Shown: positions 17,272 to 27,564 of the stretch, in pieces | Numbering within the stretch: the first letter of the stretch is position 1 | How the letters are laid out: each line of letters opens with the position of its first letter | From: Io17-Chloro-G2 sp963663135 | GTDB lineage: Bacteria; Chloroflexota; Dehalococcoidia; Lucifugimonadales; UBA3495 | Length of the DNA stretch: 64,000 nucleotides | Direction: 5' to 3' | Assembly: GCA_963663135.2 (NCBI GenBank) | Contig: CAXXRM010000002.1 | Coordinates: 310,001-374,000, forward strand | The notes under the pieces: model-generated | The model's input: the letters and a program-made list of their open reading frames with translations, nothing else | Told to the model about the DNA's origin: nothing | Databases searched by the model: none | Translations under genes and position numbers: made by a program

Positions 17272-18405
17272 TCAGCTGCCCGCGGCGAATCGCGGCATCA
17301 CCTGTGTGGCAAAGGTCTCCAGGTTCCTCAACGATTTGCGCAACGGAATCCCCCTGTGTGAGAACTCGACAAGCAGATAGTCCAGGTGGCAAACCTCTTG
17401 CAACTCCTGGATCTTCTCCGCCACGTTGTCAGGAGAACCCACCAGCAGGGTGCGCGACTCCAGGAAGTCCCAGTCGAGCTTCACATCAGGGTCGAGGACC
17501 TCGCCCGGGTTGGTGAAGACCTGCCGGCCGCGGAAGGGATCGTTGAAGATGAATGCAGACATGATGCCTTCTTCCGCATCTCGGCGCGCTTCCTCCATTG
17601 AAGCGGCGACATACGTGGAACGCATGACCGCCTGGTCTTCTCCCAAAACGAATGGTCTCCCCTCCCGCTCGGTCCTGACCTGTGCGTACAGTTCCATCCG
17701 CTCCCTGATCCTGAGAGCAGGGGGCTGCCAGTAGCACGCTTTCAGTCCAAGTTCGGCCGCAGTTGTTACAGAACTGTCGGTGGAGACGGTCATCCACATC
17801 GGTGGGTGCGGTTTCTGGTAGGGTCTCGGCGTCACCCGCAGTCTCGTTACCCTATCTCCTTCCTGCCAGGCGTGGTTCGGCGGAAAGCGTGGATGGGAGA
17901 AGACGGTGTCGTCGGCAGGGAAGCTGTAGTTGGTTCCATGGTGCGTGAAGTACTCGTTGGTCCATATCTCCCGGACTATCTCCACCGTCTCCCGGAACAG
18001 TTCCCTGTTCTCCTTATCCTTGCGGGGGTCCGCGTTCGGATGAAACTGGGGACCCTCATACGGCCAGATTCCCCTGCCGAAGCCAACCTCCACGCGTCCG
18101 CGTGTCATGTTGTCCAGGGTCGCCAGGTCTTCGGCAAGCCGTATCGGATGCCACCACGGAGCTATATTCCCCATCTGTCCGATGCGAATTCTGGAAGTCC
18201 GCGCCGCGAGGTCTGCGCCCAGCAGGATCGGGTTCGGCAGATCGCCCACTCCATAGGGCCCGAAGTGATGTTCTCCGAGCCACATGGCCTCGAAGCCGAG
18301 TTCCTCGGCCAGAATGGTCTGTTGTTTGAGGTTGTCAATCAGTTGCTCGGCGTTAGCGGCCTCTCCGGCGGACGCCGCCACGGTCGTGAACGCCGCGAAC
18401 TTCAT
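17272..18405 (-). CDS. LLM-class flavin-dependent oxidoreductase
   Basis: A luciferase-like monooxygenase with a TIM-barrel fold that uses reduced flavin (FMNH2 or F420H2) to oxidise or cleave an organic substrate. The sequence has the family hallmarks: MKFAAFTTV start strand, LAEELGFEAMWLGEHHFGPYG, LAARTSRIRIGQMGNIAPWW, HPIRLAEDLATLDNMTRGR, VEVGFGRG and the C-terminal LLVGSPDNVAEKI. The length, 377 residues, is normal. I chose ATG 18405, eight bases after AAGGGGG, rather than the GTG three codons up. It is transcribed away from the phosphotriesterase-like gene at 18571 and may share a control region with it. The substrate is unknown. Confidence 0.9.
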   Translation of the reverse strand: MKFAAFTTVAASAGEAANAEQLIDNLKQQTILAEELGFEAMWLGEHHFGPYGVGDLPNPILLGADLAARTSRIRIGQMGNIAPWWHPIRLAEDLATLDNMTRGRVEVGFGRGIWPYEGPQFHPNADPRKDKENRELFRETVEIVREIWTNEYFTHHGTNYSFPADDTVFSHPRFPPNHAWQEGDRVTRLRVTPRPYQKPHPPMWMTVSTDSSVTTAAELGLKACYWQPPALRIRERMELYAQVRTEREGRPFVLGEDQAVMRSTYVAASMEEARRDAEEGIMSAFIFNDPFRGRQVFTNPGEVLDPDVKLDWDFLESRTLLVGSPDNVAEKIQELQEVCHLDYLLVEFSHRGIPLRKSLRNLETFATQVMPRFAAGS

Positions 18406-18570
18406 GCTTGGCACCCCCTTATCTGGCTCTTCAACATTATCCGGGTGATGATGGTTGATGGGAACCCAACCGAAGGCATGCCCCCCATCCTCGGACGTTG
18501 GCGGCGCCGCTTTGCGCCCCTGAACGGCTGGTGTTATGCTTGCGCACCACTATACTACAGGAGCGGCGCC

Positions 18571-19623
18571 ATGCCAGCAGACCGGAATCGGGGTCTCATC
18601 CAGACCGTTCTGGGCTCGATACATCCATCGGAACTGGGCGCCACCACGACCCATGAGCACCTCCACATTGACTTCTCCTTCATGTTTCGTCCGGCGCAGG
18701 ACTCGCCGTCTCAGGAACTTGCGGACGCGCCCATAACCCTGGAGAACCTCGGATGGATACGGCGCAACTACTACAGCAACCGCTCCAACCTCCAGCTCAT
18801 GGACTTGGATACAACAGTAAGTGAAGTCGGGAAGTACCGGGATGTTGGCGGCGGTGCGATTGTGGATGCGACCACCATTGGAATTGGACGCAACCCGGAT
18901 GCCCTGGCTCAAATATCCCGTGAATCGGGCGTTCACATCATTATGGGTGCGGGCTTCTACGTGGCAGCGGTCCATCCGGAATACATGAAAGAGCGAAGCG
19001 TGGATGCCCTGGCCCGCCAGATTACCGGCGACATTGTTGAAGGCGTTGAAGACAGCGGCGTAAAGGCAGGCATAATCGGGGAGGTCGGTTGCACCTGTCC
19101 TCTTGCCCAGACCGAGCGCAAGTCTCTGCTGGCGGCGGCAATCGCCCAGGGAGAAACGGGCGCCGCCATATTGGTCCATCCCGGTCGGCATCCGGATGCG
19201 CCGTTGGAGATACTGGAACTGCTTGCCAACGGCGGCGCGGACACATCTCGAGTGATTATGGGACACCTGGACCGGACCGTGTTCGAGTTCGACGCGCTTC
19301 AGAACATTGCCGCATCAGGCTGTTACCTCGAATGGGACCTGTTCGGCAATGAGGGGTCCTACTATCCTCTCGCCAACATCGACATGCCCAGCGACGCCCA
19401 GAGGCTGGATTTCATAAAGCGCATTGCCGACGCGGGCTATTCGGACAGAATTGTTATTGGTCAGGACATTTGCACGAAACACCGGCTTGTTAGATATGGA
19501 GGGCACGGTTACGGCCACATTCTCGAGAACATCGTTCCTAGAATGCGACGCAAGGGTTTTTCGGAAGACGCGATTCGAGCGATAACTGTGGACAACCCGG
19601 CCAGGATACTCGCTTTCGTTTAG
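18571..19623 (+). CDS. Phosphotriesterase-family amidohydrolase
   Basis: A zinc-dependent TIM-barrel hydrolase (phosphotriesterase, lactonase and resiniferatoxin-binding related). Visible ligands are HEHLHID near the N-terminus, ILVHPG, IMGHLDRT and the late Asp in IVIGQDICT. The position usually held by the carboxylated bridging lysine reads IIGEVG, so Glu bridges the metals, as in some PTE homologues. The gene starts at ATG 18571 with ACAGGAG upstream; the frame is open further upstream only as a shadow of the opposite gene. Likely substrates are lactones or esters; the native one is unknown. It is divergent from the flavin oxidoreductase, suggesting a joint catabolic unit. Confidence 0.9.
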   Translation: MPADRNRGLIQTVLGSIHPSELGATTTHEHLHIDFSFMFRPAQDSPSQELADAPITLENLGWIRRNYYSNRSNLQLMDLDTTVSEVGKYRDVGGGAIVDATTIGIGRNPDALAQISRESGVHIIMGAGFYVAAVHPEYMKERSVDALARQITGDIVEGVEDSGVKAGIIGEVGCTCPLAQTERKSLLAAAIAQGETGAAILVHPGRHPDAPLEILELLANGGADTSRVIMGHLDRTVFEFDALQNIAASGCYLEWDLFGNEGSYYPLANIDMPSDAQRLDFIKRIADAGYSDRIVIGQDICTKHRLVRYGGHGYGHILENIVPRMRRKGFSEDAIRAITVDNPARILAFV

Positions 19624-19934
19624 AACCCGCGCTGCTGGTATCAGCACTGGAGGCAATCGTCTCCGCACGGGGCCGGTGGAATCACCGGTGGAACCCACCA
19701 CAGAGAACTCCGACTGACGTTTTACCTGGATACTTAACACCGACGTATCCGCTGGACGACGACAACCCCAGTGGTACGACTTCCCGAAGCCCGTCACAGC
19801 TCAGATTCGGGTTGGAGAATGACTCCAATATCTTGTCTGGCAGCACGATGGCTCCCTGCTTTCCGTCGAGAAAGGCCCACCAGGGGAAGCCGTGCGTTAG
19901 CGGACACGGCGTCGTGAGGCTCTACAGCGTGAAA
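19624..19934. other. Intergenic stretch, no gene seen
   Basis: No credible ORF or RNA. The stretch probably holds the promoter of the lipoprotein gene that follows. Confidence 0.4.
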
Positions 19935-21493
19935 ATGGACCTATACGTGAAGGTCTTAATCTTGCCCAGTTTGGTGGGCCTCCTTGTACTGGCAGCCTGC
20001 GGCGGGGAGCAGGCTAGTCCACGTGCAGAAACCAGGTTCCGGATGCGCCTAATGCAACCGTGGCAATGTCTCTGACGCCGGAGCCTTCCGTCGGCCCCTC
20101 GCCGAGGCCCGTTGGAATCGGTACGCCGGGTTCAGGGGCGACGGCAACGCCGCCGCCCACGTCGACTGCTAACCCGACGCTGCCTCCCACTCCTACGCAG
20201 ACGCCAAGCACGGCGTCGGTAGCGGCGCCGACCGCTACCGCCACACCCGCGGGTACGCCAACCCCTCCCACAACACCTACGCCCACTGTTGAGACAACCG
20301 CCACGCCGACCCCAACCCCGGCGCCAGCACCGGCAATCGGTGGCCTCGACAAGACCGTCACCAGCCGGGACATGGAGTATGACTACACCATTGAGTTGCC
20401 GGGCAGCTGGCGCCGGGAAGGGACAGGAATATACAGCAGCACCTCTCCCTGGGGCAGAGTCGGAATCTCTTCCCAGTATCTCCCGAGAGAATATACCGTG
20501 GACCAGTTCACCCGGCTAATACTGTACGACCTCCGGAAGGACTGGTGGCCCACCGCGCCACTGTTCGAGATCACTACCGTAGAGGAGAGTACGAGCGGTG
20601 AACGGCCGACAAGGCGCATCCGGTACCGGGTCCAGGAGGCCCTGGAGTATTGTGTCGTCGACGTGGATGAGTTGTTGGTGGTATCGCAGGTCCTTCCGGG
20701 GAATCCACATGGATTCCGAGTAAGGGCGTGGATGTGCGAGCATGACGTTGCCAGGCATGGAGAGACTAGGAAACGCATTCTGGACAGTTTCCAGGTTACC
20801 ACCAGGCCCGCCGCGTACTACAGGCAGTTCATGTCGGCGAATGGGATAACCGTGAAGGCGGACCGCACTGTGGAACCAGCCGCGGTGGAGGCAGGAGCGG
20901 AGGTAACAGCCGCGATGTCGTCAGGGCGAGACGACATCGCGCCGTGCATGGCACGAAATAGGGCGGAACTGGCGATCATCCCCAAGGATCGGACGCTGAC
21001 CTCACTGCCGGAATACGCATATCTCAAAGGGACCCGCGATTTTACGCGCAGGGCGCGCGACACATTCGAAATACGGGGCGTGGGCGGAGTTCCCGGGCGG
21101 CCCGTCTCATCCGCAGCGGAAGAGCAGGTGCTGGGACGCATCGGACCGCGGCACCCATACTACCCCTACCGGGGCCTGGTGGCGGTGCATGAGTTGGCGC
21201 ACGGCATCCAGAACCTTTGCTTCATGGCGGAGGACCACGAGGAGTGGAACGGGTTCTATGCCGAGGCGGTGCGGGCGGACCTGTACCCGGATACCCACAT
21301 GATGCACGACGTCAACGAGTTCTTCGCGGTGTTCAGCACCGGATACTTCGAGGTGACTGACGAGCTGGGCCAAGGCAGCGACCGCGAGACCCTGAAAAGC
21401 CAGTTCACAGAGGCCTTTCTGGCCCTGGACGAAATCTATGGTGGGGCCACTCTAGCGGAGGAATACCGGACGAGGCTGGAGCGGCCACAGTGA
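19935..21493 (+). CDS. Secreted lipoprotein with zinc metallopeptidase domain, frameshifted
   Basis: Translation from ATG 19935 gives a lipoprotein signal (MDLYVKVLILPSLVGLLVL, lipobox LAAC, Cys then GGEQASPRAE), but that frame stops at 20075. The next frame, open before 20060 and to 21493, carries NATVAMSLTPEPSVGPSP, a long Pro/Thr linker (about 60 residues), a central domain and HELAH at 21188-21202. HELAH is a HExxH zinc motif, with a possible third ligand Glu in VNEFFAVF. One base gained or lost near 20025-20040 would restore a single 510-residue protein anchored outside the membrane. Peptidase class and substrate are unknown. The mature domain is intact, so an assembly error is as likely as real inactivation. 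Confidence 0.7.
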
Positions 21494-21758
21494 CTCATTG
21501 TTGCGGATCCATAACCCGTGAGCCGCGCGAGCAAAGTTACGGTAAGGAAATGCACGGAAGCCGACAACCCAATGCCCCGGCGAACCCTGGCAGCGTCAAC
21601 AACGGCATCGTCTGCTGCCGTCAGGGCCTGAACAGGTGACATTCGGAACTGCGCAAGGACGGTTATCCGAGTCGAGAGGCGATGTCCTAACCGGACCGTC
21701 TCGGGGCGAACTCCGGGAACGCTGAGGGGTCTTCCCACGGCGAGTCTGCGGCGGCGTC
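21494..21758. other. Intergenic stretch between convergent genes
   Basis: No convincing gene and no clear hairpin terminator. Confidence 0.35.
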
Positions 21759-23447
21759 TCAGGAAAAGATCAGGCCCTCCTGGGGATGTGTCCAGGGTAT
21801 GGAAGCCAAATGTGCATGCTGCTTGGCACGCGGCAGCGGCAGGTCTCTGACAGGTACGTCAATCACCACGGGCGTCTGGCTTTCCAGCGCAAGCGGGAGC
21901 AGCTTTTCCAGGTACATCGGGTCGTCTGCCCTCATGCCGAATGCGCCGAACGACTCGGCGAACTTGACCAAGTCCGGGTTCACCAGGTCTGTCTCGTAAG
22001 TTCCGTCAAACATCTCATCCAAGTCGCGGGCGACGTTGCCGTAGGCGTCATCTCTGAAGACGATGGTGACTGCATTGATTCCGTACCGGACCGCCGTGGA
22101 AAGCTCAGTCGCGTTGAACATGAACCCTCCGTCTCCGATGATGCACACCACGGGGCGGTCGGGTCTATCCACCTTCGCACCCAGCGCTGTGGGGAAGGAA
22201 AAACCGAGGTTGAACGAGTAGCCGGAATCTATGTAGGTCTTTGGGTGGTTTACCCGGTAGTGGGTGCGAGAGCAGTAGCCGAACTGAGTGACGTCCCAGA
22301 CGGTGAAGGTCTCCTCCGGGATGTTGTTCTTGATCGTTTCCAGGATAGGGTATTGGGGCTCCTGGAGCCTGATGTCGTAGTATGCGATCAAGCGCCGTGC
22401 CGCCGTGACCGCGTCCTCCGGGACGGTCGTTCTCCTGCTCCGGCCTCTATTAGGAAGGGCAGCAGGGCTTCAATGGTCGTTCTGGCGTCGCCGTGCAGGG
22501 GAATTGTGTTGGACTGCACCCTCGTTAGCTCGCTGTCGTCGATGTTGATGTTAATCAGCGTACAGGACTCGCCGGCCGGATTCCCAAGTGAAAACCGCGT
22601 ACCGATTCCTATCACGACGTCGGCGGACTGCATCACTTCGAAGAGCTGGTTCATCTCGTGCATCTCACCGGCGGGGCTGAGGCGCGACCCGTAGCACAGT
22701 GGATGGCTGTCCGGAATGGTCCCCTTGCCGTCCCCGGATGTGACCACGGGTATATTAGTCGCTTCGGCCAGTTTGACGAGGGCTTGCTCCGCGTCTGACA
22801 ATGCCACGCCCCCGCCGGCGAATATGAGGGGTAGGCGGGCTTGAACGATAACCCGCGCAGCCTCCCGGAGGTCTTCCGGGCTCGGAACTATGCGCGACAC
22901 AGGGGCCGGGTTCCGCAGCTCGACTTCCTCGCGCTCCGCCGCCACCTCGGGCGGGATGTCCAGGAGAGCGGGATTAGGACGCCCGGTACGCATCTGCCTG
23001 AATGCTTCGGTCACAGCGCCGGGAACGTCCCTGGGCCTGAGCACCTGCCGCCGCCACTTGGTGACGGGGCTCATCACGCCGGACTGGTCGAAGACTTCGT
23101 GTATGGCCCCAAGGTTCTTGCCGATCTGGCCCCGGGGGATCTGGCCGGCGATGAGGAGCACGGGCGAGGAGGCGGGCGTATGCGGTGGCCACGCCGGAGG
23201 CGGCATTGTATACACCGGTGCCCGGGACCACTAGGGCCACGCCGGGTTTCCCTGACGCGCGAGAATAGCCGTCGGCCATGTGCGTTGCACCCGCTTCGTG
23301 GCGGGTCGTGATCATGCGGATACCCGGCTCGTCCCTCAACGCGGCGATGGTCCCGGACATGTGTATGCCCGGTATTCCGAATACGACCTCGATGCCTTCC
23401 CTTAGGAGAGATTTCACGAAGGCTTCTCCCCCACTCATTTTGACCAT
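21759..23447 (-). pseudogene. Thiamine-pyrophosphate enzyme (acetolactate synthase-like), two frameshifts
   Basis: Three consecutive frames make one TPP enzyme. The N-terminal PYR domain is MSGGEAFVKSLLREGIEVVF, then RHEAGATHMADGYSRASGKP (23447 to about 23175). The rest of that domain plus the central domain is PVLLIAGQIPRGQIGKNLG...LPLIFAGGGVALSDAE (about 23185-22388). The C-terminal PP domain is 22391-21759, with the TPP-binding motif GDGGFMFNATELSTAVRYG then DDAYGN. The catalytic Glu is probably in the RHE of the first part. Frameshifts lie near 23175-23185 and 22385-22391. All motifs are conserved, so the breaks are either recent or sequencing errors. The likely role is decarboxylation or ligation of 2-oxoacids, as in benzoylformate decarboxylase or ALS relatives. 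Confidence 0.8.
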
Positions 23448-23891
23448 GGCTCAAATATCCCGTCTATAGAATCTGTTGGTTCCGTGTTTCGTCTGACGCC
23501 TCGGACCGGCGGGTCCCCAGGTTAGTCGCCGAATGCCCGAAGCGCACAGGCCCGACTGGTGTGGGTTCAGATAATCTTGCCTGAGCCGCTGATCTGGAAT
23601 ATTTTCCGGAACTACTGTTGGACCAGGTACACGCCGAACTTCACATCTCTTCTCCGCGACTGCTGGGCGGAAAGCCTATAACCTTTTCTCGAGGTGGCTG
23701 CCTCGAGCGGGTAACCGACGACAGGCTGCAGTGAGCGTTCCAGACTCGGTACCCCCTGACCCAGGCTTGGCTCGTCAACCTTTCGATAGACGCCGTAGCG
23801 TGGGTACCGTCGGAGGCTCCGTGCAAGGGTCCCGATGCTGTGGAACTGCTGAACAACAGACACGAGAGGCGGCGTCCCTGGTGAAGCTAAG
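23448..23891. other. Intergenic stretch without clear gene
   Basis: An 83-residue minus-strand frame at 23612-23863 (MSVVQQFHSIGTLARSLRRY...) lacks a ribosome-binding site and family features. It was not accepted as a gene. Confidence 0.35.
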
Positions 23892-24179
23892 CTACAGGCC
23901 CTCGACGACTACCATGTTGATGTTGGAGGATCTGGTGCGAATGTCATCGAGCGCGGCATACTCCGGAGAACCCAGCCACTCCTTCGCCCGTTCAGTGGAG
24001 TCGAACACCAGGATTGCGATCCGTTTAGGCGTCCAATCGCCCTCTATGATGTCGGTCCCGCCGCCGCGCACCACGAATCGGCCGCCGTGATTTTCAAAAG
24101 TGGCCGTCACCTGCTCGAGAAACTGTCGGTAGAGGTGCGCATCTGTTATCTCAACGTCAGCAATTACGTAAGCCGACAT
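23892..24179 (-). CDS. DUF1330 family protein
   Basis: A 95-residue ferredoxin-like alpha/beta barrel of the dimeric DUF1330 family: MSAYVIADVEITDAHLYRQF, then HGGRFVVRGGGTDIIEGDW, RIAILVFDSTERAKEWLGSPEY and the closing strand MVVVEGL. All are typical blocks. The start is taken at MSAYVIADV (24179), since the 21 codons before it are unlike the family and no ribosome-binding site is seen at either place. Family members accompany small-molecule catabolic enzymes; their reaction is not known. It stands downstream of a broken hydrolase. Confidence 0.8.
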   Translation of the reverse strand: MSAYVIADVEITDAHLYRQFLEQVTATFENHGGRFVVRGGGTDIIEGDWTPKRIAILVFDSTERAKEWLGSPEYAALDDIRTRSSNINMVVVEGL

Positions 24180-24336
24180 AGTTTCAATATTCTTGGCAAG
24201 ATACGACCGGTGTTTGGATTGTAGCGTATTTGTACCATGCACCTGGAAATGGTAAGCGTACGGCTACCTGTGCAACCCAAACCGGTTAGAAGCACGAGTC
24301 TACGGGCAGCTTAAGGAACGGGAACGATATACGACG

Positions 24337-25229
24337 CTACCCGACCAGCTTCCAGGTTTCGAGGGCCTGGATCGTAAGGGCGGCGCAATGCTCCGGTGTT
24401 TCAAGTTGTAGCAGGTGGGTGGTGTCCGGTATAAAGTCCTAGCCCAAGACGCTCAACTCGCTCAGGTCTATGCTGGGCATGAATGTCAGGAAGTTTGTCG
24501 TCGGGTCAGATCCTATGGTCTTAACGGGGCATCGCACCTGGCTCAGGTCCACCTGCATCGACCACCCGAAAGTCCACTCGGAGATTTGAGCTTCATACTC
24601 TCGCGGACACCGGAGTTCGTAGCCCTCTCCATCGGCCGTAGGGCGCAACAGCGTCTCCGCCATGAGAGATGGAACGTCCGGGTGCAGACGCTGGAAGGCC
24701 GGGTTCCCGACGATGGCCCCGATGTACTCTTCGCGGGACTCGAACCGCTCCTTGCGCCGCAGCGTACTCGCGGCCAAGCGCCGGGTAATCGGCTCGATAT
24801 CACTGGAATCCTTGCCGGGTGGACAGACCGGTGGGTCGAACAGCACCAGCCCTGCAAAACCGGCATGCGCCTGCTCAAACAGCAAGGCAATCAGCGCCGA
24901 CATGGAGTGGAACACGCGGCGGCGAGCTTCTCCACAAACCGTTGCCCAACAGCCCGCAGTATGGCGGCGTAATCGTTGACGAAGGTGTGGATGTTGTGTG
25001 CCCGCAGATCGATAGCCGGATTCCAACCGTGGGAGCGCAAGTCGAACAGCAGCAGATCGTAGCGGTCCAGGAGCGACTTCCAGAAGGGGAAGTAGGTATC
25101 CGCCGCCAGGCCGCAACCGTGGGTCATGATTATTCGCGGTCCCGCCGGGTCCCCGTGCCGCCTCAATTGGATGGTCACGCGATCGTCGACTTCCACATCG
25201 AGCACGGACGCGGGGGAGGGAACGGACAC
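24337..25229 (-). pseudogene. Alpha/beta hydrolase, frameshift plus internal stop
   Basis: The N-terminal frame (25229-24910) shows IIMTHGCGLAADTYFPFW (oxyanion loop) and LLLFDLRSHGWN. A shift near 24910-24925 moves to the frame with FHSMSALIALLFEQA (nucleophile elbow, Ser in HSMSA), LVLFDPPVCPPG and RCPVKTIGSDPT. That frame meets TAG at 24439 after LSELSVLG, yet continues in the same frame with DFIPDTTHLLQLETPEHCAA, including the expected catalytic His, up to TAG at 24337. One frameshift and one nonsense change mean the gene is dead unless both are assembly errors. The original was a serine hydrolase of about 295 residues. Confidence 0.75.
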
Positions 25230-25343
25230 GCCTTCCGCCGCACGTCGATCTGGTATGGCTACCTCCGTTGTGAAAGCCGAGTGTCCTCCCCGTCGCCTCT
25301 GGCGACTGCCTATTTGTTGTGTGGTAAACCCTGATCCAGAAAC

Positions 25344-26294
25344 CTATTTGGGTGAGTCAGTAGCTCCGGCGCCCCAAAGGGCCCGGAGCTCTTGTGAGGC
25401 TCGATTGTAGTCCTGTATATGCTGTGTCAGAGCGGTCCGGTCCTCCTGAAGCACTGTCAGTGTTCGTAGACACTGGAGCAACTCCTCCTCCGACAAGTTC
25501 AGCGAAGTCACCCTCATCGGATGGTCTCCTATGTTCATGTGGGCCAGGGTAACCTGCTGGGGTTCATGCCATGAGGCTAACTCCACCATCGCATCTGTTC
25601 CATTTACTCTTACAGTTGCCTCGCGCTTTGGAGAACATTCGATCCTCTTTAGGTTCCAGTCACGGTAGAAGTCTCGGTCACTATCTACCAGACCCCTGAT
25701 AGAGGATAGGTCGGCCTCCGGATCCCTGTACCTCTCGCCCATTGGCCCCTGCTCTATATCGATAATACGCTCCCCGGGGGTGCGGGTCCCAGAATGGAGA
25801 CCCCCGGTAACGTACTGAAAATTGAGGCGGTCTATTACCTCTCCCGTTTTGCCATAGCCGGGACTGGTGAGGCGAAGCCCCAGAGGATGGTCTGTCATCC
25901 CGTAGGCCTCAAATGGTATCGCGGCCAGCAACTTGGCCAGGTCCATGTTTCCGTCAGGCCCACGGTACTCGGACACACGGCATCTGATATCTTCTATCCC
26001 GCTCAACCCAACGGGCCGTTTATGGGAGCGGTTCACGGGAGAAATGCTTCGGATAAGCCCTCGGAATGAGCGGAGGCCGCGCATGATCAGGCTTTGGGGG
26101 TGATATGGCATAAGGCTGGCCACAGCCGCTCCTGAGTCACTCCCGCAACTTGAGCAGACGGCGTCGATTTCCCATTGCCAGCGCGGGCTGAAGATACCTG
26201 CCACGCGTTTCTTCTGGACCTTCTTGGTGATCAGTTCTCCGCCGCAACTATAGCAATGGGTCTTGAAAAGCGGTTTGTACTCCGGCCCTTTCAT
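25344..26294 (-). CDS. Hypothetical protein with N-terminal zinc ribbon
   Basis: Family not recognised. Residues 14-50 hold CYSCGG and CSSCGS, a four-cysteine zinc ribbon. The rest (about 260 residues) is soluble, with a beta-rich middle (EATVRVNGTDAMVELASWHE) and a helical end (LNLSEEELLQCLRTLTVLQE). The ATG has CAGGAG upstream. The frame is intact although the neighbours on both sides are broken. It could be a DNA- or RNA-binding regulator. It stands alone, with 280 bp of non-coding DNA upstream. Confidence 0.6.
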   Translation of the reverse strand: MKGPEYKPLFKTHCYSCGGELITKKVQKKRVAGIFSPRWQWEIDAVCSSCGSDSGAAVASLMPYHPQSLIMRGLRSFRGLIRSISPVNRSHKRPVGLSGIEDIRCRVSEYRGPDGNMDLAKLLAAIPFEAYGMTDHPLGLRLTSPGYGKTGEVIDRLNFQYVTGGLHSGTRTPGERIIDIEQGPMGERYRDPEADLSSIRGLVDSDRDFYRDWNLKRIECSPKREATVRVNGTDAMVELASWHEPQQVTLAHMNIGDHPMRVTSLNLSEEELLQCLRTLTVLQEDRTALTQHIQDYNRASQELRALWGAGATDSPK

Positions 26295-26508
26295 CCCCTA
26301 CTCCTGTAGCGAATCAAAGGGGAATTATATACCCGTTTACTCGAGGGGCCTTTCCATTTGAAAAAGCGACGGCCGTGCCGAGGCGCTTTTGTTTCGCTTG
26401 AATCCGGTTGTTGGCAAGTCGGAATTGCCAAGCTCCGCTCAGACATGAAATGAGGGGCATCCGTGTCTGGGCTGGTTCGAGATCAACGTCCTTAGCGATT
26501 TTTGGCCG

Positions 26509-26876
26509 TTGAGAGCCTTGTTACTCGCGCCGGAATGGAGTTTTGTACCGCTCTTGACACAAGACAGTCCTTGGCCCTATGCGATACAGTTTGGTATACT
26601 CGCCTACCTCGCGGTCGTGGGCGTATTGACGCCTATCGTAGCCGCCAAATTGTTCGGTGGAAGGTCGAGACAGGGATACAGTCCCGAAGATTCTGACGAA
26701 GAGGCCGACGAATCAGTTCAGAATAGGACAGCTTATTTTGGATATCGCTCACCACCTTCCTTGTCCTGGTGATCATTGGTGGTGGTCTCACATCGTGGGA
26801 CCCTGCCAAGAGGAGCCGCGAAAAGAGAGAGCGATCAGTGCGTCAGACCCGGTCCGGGGTGAACCAACAGAGCTAA
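26509..26876 (+). pseudogene. Small two-helix membrane protein, frameshifted
   Basis: The first frame (TTG at 26509) gives AIQFGILAYLAVVGVLTPIV, a membrane helix, then an acidic linker (PEDSDEEADESVQNRTA). Near 26730 that frame turns into nonsense. The adjacent frame continues LFWISLTTFLVLVIIGGGLT, a clear second helix, and a basic tail KRSREKRERSVRQTRS to TAA at 26874. One frameshift restores a protein of about 122 residues. Family not recognised. No good ribosome-binding site was seen. Confidence 0.5.
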
Positions 26877-27111
26877 CCTGAAGTCGTTGGGAACGACATC
26901 AAGTGCTGCGAATCAAACTCGCTGCCACACTGTTCGTAGGAGCTCGAGCCCCGTGGCATTGCTTCGACCCCCCTGCGGGACTGTTTCCTGGAGAGTCTGG
27001 TGTCCTCACGCCTCCGGTAGAAGGGTTCTCCAGCCGGCTTGTAGGTCGCCGGCGGAGCAAGGCTCAAAGACACTATCCCCCGGCATAAATGGATAGGGAG
27101 CTAATAAAAGC

Positions 27112-27564
27112 ATGACGATACGGCGTCTAGTTGTACTACTTATTTGTTTCTTGGTTATGGGCATCTTAGGCTGTGGAGATGGTGAGGCGGAGAGAAAGAC
27201 ACAGGCTTTGAACGCAGCACACAGCTGGACCGAGACGACAACGGAGACGATAATCACTGAAATTGTGACTCTGGTGACCAAGGATGTCCGTGGAGCATCG
27301 CTATTCGACACGGTCATAGCCGATCAGATCGCCGGCCGACTGTCGTGGGACTACTCGGATCCCGTGAAGACGGCCGAAAACATTTATGGGGTCACCTCGA
27401 CAGTGTCAACAAAAGCGTCGTTGGATCTGCCGCTATTGGGTTCAAAGACTTACGAGGCCAAACTGCCCTTTGATCTGCAAGTTGACGTGAGTACCGGCTC
27501 GGTCGTCCGGTGGTCGGTAGACGTCACCAGCGCGTCGGTGGGCGAGATAGAAAACTCGCAATAG
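27112..27564 (+). CDS. Small lipoprotein
   Basis: A 150-residue exported protein. Residues 1-21 are a lipoprotein signal peptide (MTIRRLVVLLICFLVMGILG) followed by lipobox Cys in LGCGDGE. The mature part has a helix (SWTETTTETIITEIVTLVT) and a beta-rich domain (TVSTKASLDLPLLGSKTYEA, then KLPFDLQVDVSTGSVVRWSV). It should be anchored in the membrane and face outward. No family was recognised. GGGAG lies about 15 bases before the ATG, further than usual. Confidence 0.7.
   Translation: MTIRRLVVLLICFLVMGILGCGDGEAERKTQALNAAHSWTETTTETIITEIVTLVTKDVRGASLFDTVIADQIAGRLSWDYSDPVKTAENIYGVTSTVSTKASLDLPLLGSKTYEAKLPFDLQVDVSTGSVVRWSVDVTSASVGEIENSQ

Noticed and set aside
17806..18570. 255-codon N-terminal extension of the phosphotriesterase-like gene
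   Set aside because: It is antisense to the flavin oxidoreductase; the ribosome-binding site and family start are at 18571.
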